The notes under the pieces were generated by a model that did no database searches, had not been told where the DNA came from, and saw nothing but the letters and a program-made list of their open reading frames with translations. Below are positions 39,401 to 51,700 of a stretch of DNA of 64,000 bases, piece by piece. Numbering within the stretch: the first letter of the stretch is position 1; each line of letters begins with the position of its first letter. The DNA comes from Thiothrix nivea DSM 5205 (lineage in GTDB: Bacteria; Pseudomonadota; Gammaproteobacteria; Thiotrichales; Thiotrichaceae), in contig NZ_JH651384.1 in the NCBI RefSeq assembly GCF_000260135.1, positions 375,693 to 439,692 on the forward strand, written 5' to 3'. A program made the position numbers and the translations under genes.

Positions 39401-39950
39401 TGCTTTGCCTGGTGGTGTATATCAGCCTGCCAAGCAGGGATTCTGGAACGGTTATACTAAGTCCGGCAGGTGCGTTGGTACTATAAACCGTTGTGCCGTC
39501 AATTAATCCGACAATATCTTCTACTATCGGCGCATCAAACAACAGCGCTGCTTTGCCTCTTAGTAATGGCGTATCAATACCGCCATTATCGTTATTATCA
39601 GTGGGCAAATCGGGATGAGCCAGCCAGATTGCACCCAAACCATCATACAGTTTCTTGCTGAGCAACAGCGTAGCGCGTTGTGACAAACTCAATGGGCGTA
39701 ACGGGTTTTCGTCATCAGCCACGACAAATGCCAGTTTATTGAAATCCAATCCTGCCGCTTCAAGCTCTGTCCATCGGGTCAACAAGCTTAATGTCGCAGC
39801 CGCGCTGACAAAAGGATTACCATAAATAGCGAAGACTTGTGGCAGTTCAGTGACACGCACACGCAGGAATTTAAACAGGATGCTGTGCCGATAGAGTGCT
39901 GATACGGTATCTAACCTTAGTACATCCGGTACATTCAGTTGGGAGAGTAA

Positions 39951-41264
39951 GGGGATTTCCCTGAAAGATTCCCCCGCAATGGCTACACTTGTCTTATCGA
40001 CAAGCGGAGTCCCTATCCCCATGCCCCCCGAACCCCAAACAGCTAACCCGATCCTGAGTGAATCCCAGATAGCCGACCTGAAACTGGCGGCCTCGAAAAT
40101 GTCTGGCAGCACCCGCCGTGCGTTCCAGGCGGACATGAGCCGGAAATATTGTGCAGGCAACGCCCGCCAGACTGAAAGGTGTTTTGGCTGGGGTCGGGAG
40201 GGGGTGCAGTTGGGTTTGGAGGAACAGCGCAGCGGCATGGTTTGCGTGGGTGCGCAGGCGGCGTATTGTGGCCAGAAGCGCTGGGAGGAAACCCAGCCGG
40301 AAGCGGCAGCCGCCTTGCTGGCGCTGGCGGAAGCACATAGCCAGCAAGACCCGACATTCCGCAGCAGCATCGCCTACACCCGCCTGACGGCGGCGGAAGC
40401 CATCCGGCAGTTACAGGCCATGGGTTTCAGCGGTGGACAAGTGCCCGCCCCCAGCACCATGGCGCGGATACTCAACCGGAATGGCTACCGCCTGCGCAAG
40501 GTGGAGAAAGCCAAGCCGCAAAAAAAATTCCAGAAACCGACGCCATCTTCGCCAATATCCAGGCCAACGATGGGCAGTTTGCCGATGGGGCGGTCAAACG
40601 CCTGAGCATGGACTGCAAGGCGACCGTCAACATCGGTGACTACTCACGGGGCGGGAAAACACGGGGTGACAATAAAGCCGCTGACCATGAGATGGGCTGC
40701 AAAGAGAAATACATCCCTTTTGGCGTACTGGATGAGGACAGTGGGCAGGTTTACCTGACCTTCGGCAGTTCCAGCAAACCAGTGACTTCATCGTGGATTC
40801 CCTGTGCCGGGTATGGGAACAGATGCCTTCTGCTGACAAGGACGCCTGCCAGTGCATCCAGATCAAAGCGGACAATGGCCCGGAAAGCAGCGGGATCAGG
40901 ACGCAATTCCTCAAGCGCATGGTGGAATTCGCCAACCATACCGGTAAGACAGTCCACCTGCTGTACTACCCGCCTTACCACAGCAAGTACAACCCGATTG
41001 AACGCTGCTGGGGATTCTGGAACAACACTGGAACGGCACCCAGCTCAAGGATGCCGAAACCCTGCTGGAATGGGCAAAAACCATGACCTGGAAAGGCATC
41101 AACCCCATGGTCGAATTCAGTCGCAAGGTTTATGAGAAGGGTGTGACCCTCAGCAAAAAAGCTATGGAGGCTGTTGAGGCGAGGCTGGAAAGAAATGCTG
41201 CTTTACCAAAATGGGACATTCTGATTCGCCCTGTTTTTGGGTAATGTCTTTGAGGTAAATCACC
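39951..41264 (+). mobile_element. ISAzo13-family element inside TcA
   Basis: Inverted ends GGGGATTTCCCTGAAAGA (39951) and, reading inward from 41264, GGTGATTTACCTCAAAGA; flanking TAA at 39948-39950 and 41265-41267. Length 1,314 bp. Excision of the element plus one TAA restores the TcA frame. Confidence 0.85.
40021..41244 (+). pseudogene. ISAzo13-family transposase, several frame changes
   Basis: Pieces in three frames: ILSESQIADLKLAASKMSGS to VEKAKPQKK (frame of 40021), then IPETDAIFANIQANDGQFAD and LSMDCKATVNIGDYSRGG. These are followed by TSDFIVDSLCRVWEQ and IKADNGPESSGIRTQFLKRM, HLLYYPPYHSKYNPIERCWG. The last piece is TWKGINPMVEFSRKVYEKGV to PKWDILIRPVFG. The first change is at an A8 run (40520-40527) that suits -1 slippage; the later ones (near 40770 and 41020) look like decay. 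Probably inactive. Confidence 0.8.
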
Positions 41265-44200
41265 TAAGGCGTTAATATCGTCCCGTTTGAGTTTTAATGC
41301 GGCCATCAAGACGGGTAAATGGTCGCTGATTGTCTGTTCCTTCGTCAGGTAGTTACCATCGTCATCGGCCACGAATACCGGGTCAATTGCGCGGATGTTA
41401 TGCGAGAGAAAAAGCTGGTTGTACAGGGATTTTTCCCCGGCAGTGGAAATATTTCCCCAAAACGCGAGCACCGTTGCCAACGGTAAGCTGGTGCGCTCCA
41501 TGACCTGAATGACTGCGGGGAGTTGGTGTATAAACGCAGGGCTGATATCAGCTAATTGATCGGTAAAATCAGGGCATACCCAAGGTTCCGGGGTGGCATC
41601 GGCATCATGGCCGCAAGTGTTGTTACACCCGCTGCCATCGGTATGGCATTCTTGCTGGAAGACATCAAAATCAACAAAATTATTATGGGCAGGCGATTGT
41701 GCGGTGTCTGTTTGACTGGTTACGTCCACATCGCTTAGGGCGGCATTCATACCCAGACCTGTCAATGCCTTGTCAACCTCATCAATGCTCCAACCCAGCT
41801 TGCGCCATAAACGCAGGAAACGTTGCATCCGGTCATATTCCCCGGCTTCAACAGGCGTACCATCAAGATGTATCAGGCGTACAGGCTCAAGGTTGCAACT
41901 GTCTTGAGGTGGTAGCCAAAGAACAGGTTGGGGAGTGGGAAAGTATCCGGCAAAACCCGTTCCTGCTGGAGGTTGAAGCATGTGATTCGCAGAATCATTA
42001 TTACTGCGAACCAATTTACCCCCGGATATAGCATAAATCGTGTCTTTCCCATTTTCATCCAAAATTGGAGAGTTTATTGTACTTGGATCAGGATAAGAAC
42101 TGGTTTCATCTGCTTTTATTAGATATAAATACCCTCCAACGTTCACTTGGGGTGAAACATAATAAGCAATATTGCCAGTCGCCCTATCAATTACTCTCCC
42201 ATCATTCATAAGTTGAAAGACTTGTGAAACCTCACGCACAGTCGGAAACTCACTTGAATTATCTTCAGTATTTGTAACAACATCAAAACTACCGAAGACG
42301 GGCAGTCTTGGCTTATCTCCTGAATCCAGGACAATCAATTTGCCGAGACGCTCAAAGTAACACTGTACCCAACGGGTTAGCTCTTGTGGGTTAAATGAAG
42401 GTTCATTGGCTGTTGGTTGTTGGCAATCCCCGCAATACTGTTCCAGTACATATGGGGCGCGAACATTGACTGTTTGAGAAAGCAAAGCATCGACGATAGG
42501 TTGTAATCGTTCACACAGTTTAGCTTCTGAATTTATCGAATTTTGCAAATAATGATAGCTGTAGCGAATACTATCGAGAATCGCTCTGGGTCTGCCTTCT
42601 GGCATAACAGGGTTGATGAAACGGGTTTTGAGTAATTCAACCAAATCAGCATATTCGATACCTGTACGTTTTAGAAACTGCTTTTTAACAAAAGTCAGCC
42701 CTAAAGGGTTATCTTCATCAGCATTAACCATATCCTCATCGGTTGCATAACCATAATATTCATGTATTTGCCTGACACCGATTTTATTGCGGTATTCGTC
42801 AACACTAAGCTGCTGATGTTGTGTTAGTTCAAAATAAGGTTTTGGCCAAAATGCTTCACGGGTGAGGATGATATATTCCTCTTGCGACATCTTGAGAAAC
42901 TCTGCATCAGCAGCACGCTGGAGTATCTGCTCATGAATACTTTGAAACTCGTTGCGTGCCTCACCGGATGTAAAAGAAACCGTCCCCTCTGGTGTTGCCG
43001 CGCGAAACGTATTCACCAGTTCAAAACGGCTGGTTTTCAAATACTCCAGATAAGTACGGATAGCATCCAAGGGCTGGTGATAAGGCAGGGTAAACGGATA
43101 TACCGCATTTTTCAGAACACAATAAGCCTCATAATTGGTATGTTGTGGCTCTGAAAGCAATTCCGGCGTAGTTTCACCATCCACGTTAAAAGCATTGAGC
43201 GTGACCTGTTTTTTCCCTGCGTCACTATCGCGGTAACGGCTTTGATAGACCACGAAACTTTCCATCACTTCGTTGGCTAAATCCACATATGGCAACACTT
43301 TGAAGGTATTGTCACAGGTCAATTCCAGACAGCCGAGATCGGGGCGACGGCGGAACAGCATTTCTACAGGTGTACCTGCAATGCCGAAAGAAGGAGCCTT
43401 TACCTCTGGATCAAGATTATTGTTGCGCAGGTATTGCAAAAGCTCAACGAAATACGCAGCAGGCGAGTAAACCGATAAACATTCATCACACTCGCAGAAA
43501 TCGAGACTGCCGAATAGCGTTTCCAGATTCAGGCGTTCGGCTGCCTCCCCCAATGCGGAACGAACACTACCCAAACGGGCAAAACGTTCTTCTGGCGTAG
43601 CCACCCCATCAACAATGGCCAAACCGGAACCACGCACAGCTTCGCGCATGGCGATGAGCGCCTGTTCGTTACGCATCCGGTTAATCACCGCAGCGGTATG
43701 GATTTCGCCAGCAAGCTCAGGCGACCCCAGATCAGCACTCATTGTGGTGACAAATGCGGAGCGCGGCATTTCAGCAATATCAAACGCGGAATTCAGGTGC
43801 GTGGCAGCCAGTTTAGGCAGTGCTTCGGGGGTAGGCGTGACGGAGGCCAGACGAATCAGTCGCCCGACCTCTGCAATCGCAGCGGGGGAAGCAGGTGGTG
43901 AGCTTGTCTCCTTGTCCACGGATGGTTGGCTGTTAGCGTCCACATTACGCAAAGCCAACAGCGGTTTTGCTGTTGACGGGGTGCTGCTATCCAGTAATGC
44001 CGCCACTTCTTCTTTGCTGGCATCGCCTTTTAGCGGGAGTTCGCCAGCACGTACCATCCGCGCCACCATCGCAGCAGGATGGGCGCGAAACAGGCGGGTG
44101 GCAAGTTCTTTGGCAACGGTCGCTCTTATTTCATTTTTAGCTGCTTCGTCATTATTTTCGGCGTCAGATTCAGCGTCTGGGTCAACCATTGCTTCCAGTT

Positions 44201-44483
44201 CAGCGGGGCTAATTGTTCTTGCCACATCAGCAATGGATAGTAACTTCTTATTCGCCGTAAGCTTTTCCACGACAGCAACACGGTTGCCGCTCCATTCGGC
44301 CAGCTCACTGGCAAACTCGACTTTTGCAGCCATCGCTTTCGGTAATTCCTTTTTCACGCTATCGAGAGCGGCATTTACCTCACCCTTACTATCATCCAGT
44401 GCAGTGCGCAACACTGCTTGATACTTCTCGCCGAGTGCTGCTTCAAGACAGTGTACTCGCGCTTCTTGTACTTTGTTTTTCAT

Positions 44484-44724
44484 CTCAATATCTCCTTGAT
44501 CCTGTTAGCAGCACTTTCTTCACAATAGACTCATGGCCTATAAACCAATTTCTTCGAAATTACTCACCCCCATTGAACACCCAACTCCGAAGCATTAGTG
44601 AACCTAATAATCTCGGCCACTAAAACCATTTAAACTTTAAATTAACAATCAAAAAATCATCTTAACTAGCCTCTCAATCGAGTCTGACCTCTTTGATTAA
44701 AAGAAAAGTTCTAATAAAATCTGA
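44484..44724 (-). promoter_or_regulatory. AT-rich leader between TcC and TcA
   Basis: About 240 AT-rich bases with no gene. They hold the TcA ribosome site (AAGGAG 44492-44497), and at 44697-44724 the original last codons of TcC (LLELFF and TAA 44697-44699) cut off by IS1595. A promoter for TcA could lie here, but no clear -35/-10 pair is assigned. Confidence 0.4.
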
Positions 44725-45781
44725 GGCTCAATATGCGTTTCAGGGTCTTATCCCAACAGCAGCGAAAGCAAGGACTGTAAGGCAGCTTGCCCCCGTTTCC
44801 TGATGTTGTGAAGAGACTCGAAGAATGCAAGGTAACACGGTAGCTTTTCTTGTGAGATCCCCCGATGAGGTCGTAACCATGAGCGTAACAGTGACCAAAA
44901 ACCTTCCATCGTATTGACGTGGACTTCATGGAAACCGTCACCATCTTCGTCACGGGCATATTCGCCTGCGCCATGGTTGACGGTTTTGTGGGCATAGCCC
45001 CATTCTTCCAATCGGCTGTAAATGTTGTACTCATCGGTGTAGACCAGCGTGCCTGCTGCCACCGTTTCCACAATCAACGGCTTGATCGTCGTCTGTTTCA
45101 CATTCGCCAGCATACGGATCACGACCTCCCCGGAACGCTGGATCATGCCGAAAATGGGTGGTTTGTCCTTTTCCAGTGTCCCACGCCCCGGCGCACCTTT
45201 CAGGGCGCGGCGGCGACCTTCACGCCCAGCATCCGCGACGGCTTCGGGGTTTCCCTTGTGTCCAGCCTTGACATAAACCTCATCAAATTCAACATTCCCA
45301 AACAGGTTTACTGGCGTTTTTTTTCTCGACACCACGCCGTAACTGTTCCGTCATCGCCTGAACATCATCCTTGTTCAACCCCAATTCGCGGGCGATTTGT
45401 TGGTTGGACAGGTTCAACGACATCAGGTACAGGCACAACACCCACACCTTCAGCGGCTGGTGGTGGCCTTCAAACACCGTTCCCGTCAGGTCATCAAAAC
45501 GCTTTTGGCAATCCTTACACTGGTAACGCTGGCGTTCCTGCTGGGTGTCATCCTTGCCTCGACGGATAGTGTCCTGTGAACCGCAGTGCGGACAAATCAC
45601 CCCATTAGGCCAACGCACGGAACGGACTTGCTCGAAACAGGCGGCATCACTGGTCAGGCTGGAAATACTGATGAGCGAGGTCATAAAGCCTCTCCTTGGC
45701 TATCGGAAATGACTAACTTTACCGCTATCCATCACGTTTGCAATGCCGGGGAAAACAAGACCCTGAAACGCATATTGAGCC
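44725..45781 (-). mobile_element. IS1595-family element at the 3' end of the TcB-TcC gene
   Basis: 25-bp inverted ends (44725-44749, GGCTCAATATGCGTTTCAGG plus GTCTT; 45757-45781 its exact reverse). The 8-bp duplication AAATCTGA is at 44717-44724 and 45782-45789. Total 1,057 bp. A related truncated copy is at 24693. Confidence 0.93.
44748..45684 (-). pseudogene. IS1595-family transposase, split at an A8 run
   Basis: The first frame (45684 to 45289) has the zinc-ribbon N-terminus (VRWPNGVICPHCGSQDTIRR, YQCKDCQKRFDDLTGTVFEG). The second (45335 to 44748) has the DDE-type domain (VEFDEVYVKAGHKGNPEAVA, VYTDEYNIYSRLEEWGYAHK, NTMEGFWSLLRSWLRPHRGI). They meet at eight A residues on the coding strand (45317-45324); seven would give RRGVEKKTPVNLFG without a break. 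Programmed slippage, decay or a homopolymer sequencing error are all possible. Confidence 0.75.
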
Positions 45782-48700
45782 AAATCTGATCTAATATCGT
45801 TCCTGTACTTCTTTCTATTTGTCCTATCCTTCTAGTTATTTCTCGGCTTATTGACCTATCTAACGATTGTCGTTGCGCTCTATACTCTGCCAGTGGCATC
45901 CTTCCACCTCGACTTACAGATGAACTAATAATATTCGAAACAAAAGACTCCGTTAGATCATCAATATTATGATGATCAACACCTAGCGAAGTAAGATTTT
46001 CATTACTCACAACGTCAGGATTTCCTGTATGTCGTCGCCCCCTTGAAAGAAGAACGTTACTACCTCCTGGTGAAACCCTATTCTCCTGATAAAAGTTATA
46101 ATGCAGACCAACATTATCAGGAACGCTGGTTTCAATGGGATTAAATAACCCACATGAAGGGTTATCGAACACACTAAATGCCGGATCAATGGTAACTAAT
46201 AAATCAACATTTCGATGTTGCTCATTGAACTCATGACTTAAATCCATTGCAATTAATCCTCCATGGCTATATCCAACTATGATTATCGAATCAAATTGAT
46301 AACCTAACTCAATTTCTCTTTTGTCAAGCCAATCTAATGTCGCTTGAGTACTTGTAAAATTAGTCAAACCTGGTCGAACATAGTGTGCCTCAACGTCAAT
46401 ATTATCAGGATGGTTCGCCTCTTGATGATCTAAAATTCTACCTATAGTCGTATCACCATCTCTTTCTTGCTCACCAGATGTTGGCAACCCCAGCACTCCT
46501 CCATCTATGCCAATTATTAGCACTCTTCTCCTTAAATGTGGATCTCGTGGAGTAGATTCTGGTACTCGTGGAGTAGATTCTGGTACTCGTGGAGTAGATT
46601 CTGGTATTGGAGTCCCGCAGTTATTACACGGAGAATCACCAACGCCACCAGGTAATCCTGGCATTGAGTACTCAGAAGCAGATGCTTGCAATCCATTCTT
46701 ATCATTTAATGAAATCGGTAAATTTTTAACGTACAAATATTCATTTAATCCATCTTTAATACCCATGGGGTCAGAGGAAATCCACCGTACCAACCGTGGC
46801 AGATAATATCTCGCAGTGTGGTAACTCAATCCTGTTTCTTCATCGCGTTCCATTCCGGTATAGCGGTAGCGTTTTTTGGTGGTGCGGATGTCGGCATTAA
46901 CGGCGTGATAAGCGGTTGTGCCGTAAGGGTGATATTCTTCGTAGGAAATAATATTGGCAGCCGCGTCCATTTCCAGCGCGACGGAGCCAAGGTGATTGCC
47001 GTATTGGTAACGGAACAGGGTAGTGTTGGTTTCAAGCCGTGGGTTATCGGTGGATAGCACGTCTTCGACTATCAGGATGCGCTGGTCATCGGCAAACAGA
47101 TGATGGGTTTCGATTTCTTCCACCAATGCGCCATTTTGCCAGCGGCGGTATAGCTCCATCCCGCCGAGATAAAGGCGTTCTTCCACCCGGTTGGCATTAT
47201 GCTCAATGCGCTTGCGGGTGCGCTGCTTGCCCGCATCGTAGTTGTACCAAGCCACCCCGCCCCCGCCCAGATTGACGTGGTGGATCATGTCGCGGTAATC
47301 CCAGCGCAGGTAAAACGCTTCCCCCACCCGTTCCAGATTCAACATGCTGCCGTGGGTGTCATAGTCATACCGCAGCGACAAGGTGGGTTGCGCCACATAA
47401 GGCGCATGACAGGGCGCATCCGGCGGCGCAATTTCCCCCGCCCGCCCGGTTGCCAGCAAACGGTTGCTATCCAGCGCATACTGATAACAACGCTTCCAGC
47501 GCAGATTGCCGCCGCCGGAATGCGTCAGGCTGAGGATATTCCCCACTGCGTCATACTGGTAATCCTCCCGATACCGCTGTAAAGCCTCCGGGCTATTGGC
47601 AAACGGAATACCCCCAAGTGGCTCAAACGGCGTATTCTCCCGCTGCACATTGTTTTGCGTGGCATGTTCGCGCCCCTCGGCCTGAATCAGCCGGTACAGC
47701 GCGTCATAACGGTAAGCCCCATGCGGCGCGATGGCGCTGTTATTGAAATACACCGTCTGTTGCGCCTCATCGCGGATCGCCACAATATTCCCCACCGGGT
47801 CATAGCTGTAGCGCAAATCCTGCAATCGGCGTGAACCCGTCAGTGACTCAGTTCTCAGCCGCACCAGCCGGAAGGTCTGCGGGTCATATTCATAGCGGCT
47901 TTCAGTGTTATTGCCATACCTCAGGCTTGAGCGCTGCCCCTTGGCGTTATAGCGGATAAGGCCGATAGCCTCAGTCACCCGACCCCGCACCGCTAACGTT
48001 TCCCCCTGCAACACCCCGCGCTCGTTATAAGTGGGCGTATACACCGCCGCCTGACTACCTTCCCTATGCCAGTTTTCCAGCCGGATCATGCGGTTGAGCG
48101 CATCATATCCGGTACGCTGGATAAAGGTTTCCGCCTCCAGTTGCGCCGTGGCCGCACCCTCTGCCCAATCCACTACCGGCGCGGTGTAGGCTTGTGCAAG
48201 CTGGCGGCTGGTTTCCAGCAGGTTGCCCTTGAAATCAAATGCCCGGTTAGTCACCAGGCCACTGGGGTCATAATGCTGGTAAACCTGCCCACGCAGATTA
48301 TGTGTCTCAGGCTCTGGTTGGGATTCGCCATAGACAAACCGCTCCACCACCTGCCAGCCCGCGTCATTGATGGATAACTGCTGGGTCAAAGGGCGGTGCA
48401 GCGCATCATAGGTATTATGGAATACCCGCGTTTCCATCACCCGGGGGCTATCTGTTTGTATCCGCTCATTCTGATCCCAGGCCAGAAACGGTTTGCCCGC
48501 CGCATCGGTAATCATCCAGCGTGCGCCTGCATCCATGCTGTACTGGTACAACAGGTTGCCCGCGATGTCATAACACGGCGCAAACCCGCTGACCGGATCG
48601 TCTGCCTGATTGGCAGGTACGGGCGGGTAAATGTACTGCATCACCCGGTTGCCGCGTGCATCCTGAATCCACAACGGTTTGCCCTCGGTATCCAGACGGG

Positions 48701-51700
48701 TGAAGGTCAGATACTGCTCATCGTGCAGGACGCCAGCCGCATCGGAATAACGGTTATGCGCAAGGCTCACCACTTCGCGCCCCAGCTTGTCCAGGAAGGT
48801 ACGGGCAGGCGTTCCGGCATAACTGGCTACCTGCTGCATCAACGCCGTATCACCAACATGGCTGCCATACCAGACATTGCCAGACTCCAGCACGGTGTCG
48901 CCGGGGTCGTAACTGCTGACATGCCAGGGTGAAAATTCCACCCGGCTGAGCGTGCCATCCGGCAATTCAGTACGCATCACCCGTCCGGCGGCATCGTAAT
49001 ACAGGATGGGCGTAACGCCTTCCTCACGCGGCTCTTCAAAACGGTGATCGGGTATGTCCTCACCCGTTACCGTGCGGCTGGTGCTGAAATAAGGCTCGTA
49101 TTGTTTGACCGGCTTGCCCTTGTTATTGAGGACAGTCTTGCCATTGGCAATCCAGCGCAATGCCCCGCCAGCCTGTTCCGGTTCAGCCTGTACCTTTTTC
49201 ACCAGCACATTGCCGCCACCATCCGAATACTCGAAGGCCACCTGAAGCGGGCTGGGGTTGCCATCCGACTGGCTGACATGCCGTTCGCGCACAATGCCGC
49301 AGGCGCAAGCCGGGTGTTCGCCCCACACGGTCACGCTATTGCCATTGGCATCAGTACGCTGGACTTCGCCGAAGTAGTAAATGTGCCGGGATGTGGCATT
49401 ACCCAGCCATACCCGTGTCTGTTCCGCATGAGCAGCCGTATAAGGGCTGCCAGTAAAAAATGCCGCCAGTGTGGCGCTATCTGGATCAAGCTGGGCGTTT
49501 TCCAGCCCATCCAGATGATCTCCTTCGCCTTGTTTGCCACGACTGGCGGTAATTACAGGTAAACCCAACAAGTCAAAGCGGGCTTCAGTTTCATTGCCGT
49601 TCATATCACGCAGGATGCGTGGCGCAAGCACCCGATAATCAAACGCCTCGATGGATGCCCGATTACCTATCGGGTCAGTGCTGGCGGTAATGAACAAATC
49701 ATCCTGGTCATATGCCAGTTCCGTCGTATTGCCAAATGCATCGGTATAGCGCTCCGGCAGGTAGAAATGCCGGGCGGCATCGGCAGAAAACCCGGCGATA
49801 CCGGAACGCATCCAGTATTCACCACTGCCCGTTTTATCGGAAAACCGCGCGGCCAGATTGTTCCCGCCCAAATAGCCGCTTTGGGAGGCATCATCCAGCA
49901 TTTGACGGCTTGGGGAGTTTGTTTCCAGACGGCCAGCAAACACCCTGTCCAGCAGGTCGCTGGTCAAAGCCAGCTTGTAGCTTTCAAACGGCAGCCCCAA
50001 ACGGCTCAATGAGCGGAAGGGTAAGGGGTTGATCAGGTCATCATTGAAAAACAGGGTTCTGACATGCTCAACGCAACGTTTTTGCGGCAGGTTGCCCGCG
50101 ATGTCGTGATACGCAATCTCCACCAGCGCGGTTCTGCCATCCAGCGGCTGGTATTCCTCACAGAAGGAATACTGATTCCGTAACTGGGCAAGGCTGTAAT
50201 ACAAACTGCCGGAACGCAGGGGAATGCCGGTCACTTCATAAGTTAAAACCTCACAGGGGACGGGTAGACGGTAAACATCAGGGGTATTTACCCATTCCTC
50301 AGCGCGGGTCAGGTGATTTTCCGTATACAGCAGATGTGGCTCGCCCTGTTGCACCGCTATGATCTTTGCCAACGCTGCTTCAGGCAGCCCTGTTTCTGTG
50401 TAGGGTTGCCGCCGGGGATAAACGGCAGCTACTGCCTGCAACACATTGCCGTGATTATCTGTGGTGAGGTTCAGGGTATGGGCAATACGCGGATCAGGTT
50501 CCGGCAAGACTTCGGCAGGGTCGGCGGGCAACGCCAATTCGTAGTGATAGGTCAGGGCTTCACTTTCTGTTACCAGAAAAACGGCATATCGGTTATTGCC
50601 CCGCTCCTGCAAACGCCGGATATGGCAATTGTGGAAGGCGGTGGAAAACAGCTTGACCGGCAAATGTTCACCCCGCTCCAGCGCCGCCACATCCAGCTCA
50701 TAGATTTCCTGCCGCAGCATCATGCCTTTGCAAGCCCGCAACGCTTCCCGCCATTCACTATCACTGAGGTCATGATCCGCGAAATCCGGTTCCGGTAACG
50801 GATGTTCCCGGTAAGACGTATTGAAACCGTTGGGGAAATATTCTTCCCCGAAGTGACTCAGGATTCGCTGCCGATCAAGGAATACGCCAGTGTGGAACCA
50901 GGTGACGGTTTTGACCGGAGGCTGGTAAAGGGTTTTGTCCTGGCTGATGTAGGGGCTGCTGGCATTGCCTGCGGAAAACTCCCCGTAGGCTTCCACATCC
51001 ACCTGTTCCACCCGACCGAATCCCCGGAATTCACGTTCCACGCCATCAAAATAACCATGGTGGTAACTGTATTGGGTCGTGAAGCGCGTGCCACGCCATT
51101 TATCCGTCACTGTTACCTTTTCCACACAATGTACCGGAAAAGGTAGGCGGGTAATCCACGGCTTGCCAGCCAGCTTGTCCTGCAAGTAAAACCGGGTGGA
51201 TGGGGTATATTCAATCCGGGTTTCCAGCCCCAGGTTATTACGGCTGGCAATCAGCAGATGCGGTTTTTGCCCGCCCATCAGGTCAAGATAACGTAACGGT
51301 TGGCGAGTATCCGCAGGCAAAGGCGATGACCACACCAGACAGGCTGTGCCATTCCCCAGCAGGTCAACCACCTGCACATTGCCAATATTATCGGTAGCAG
51401 GGAAATGACGGATGTCATGCCTGTTACCCCAAGTATTCCCGGACAGATTGAAATAGACCTGGATGTTATCCCTGCCCAGATACAGGATGTCCGTTACGCC
51501 TGAACCATCAATATCCGCCAGACGGATACGTTGCTGATTAAACAAATCCGGGTGGTCGAACCACGGCGCTGCATCCATGCTTATTCTGGAGCCAAAATGC
51601 CCATACCCCTGATTCGGCCAATAGCACACCTCACCATTACGGATACGTACAATGTCAGTCAAGCCATCACCTGACATATCCGCCAGAAAAATTGACTGGG

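Larger units (their letters stand above)
33813..44483 (-). pseudogene. Tc toxin subunit A (TcA), interrupted by ISAzo13
   Basis: TcA proteins form the pentameric pore and syringe of Tc toxins. The 5' part is 44483-41265 (1,073 codons), the 3' part 39947-33813. Deleting the IS and one TAA gives AAC GCC TTA CTC TCC, so LKRDDINAL runs straight into LSQLNVPDVLRLDTVSALYR. The rebuilt protein has about 3,117 residues, larger than the usual about 2,500. The N-terminus has the virulence-plasmid A block (DFCECDECLSVYSPAAYFVE, LLQYL), the centre the neuraminidase-like/ABC repeats, the C-terminus the long coil and TcB-binding part (IDKQITTQQIRLAMAQWELE, FERGLATSDF, YPGHFRRQIKSVALSIPC). AAGGAG lies 8 bases before ATG 44481-44483. 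No signal peptide, as usual. Confidence 0.88.

Noticed and set aside
39951..40370. N-terminal 140 codons of the long frame that continues into the TcA 3' part
   Set aside because: They are antisense translation of ISAzo13; the true TcA sequence resumes at 39947.
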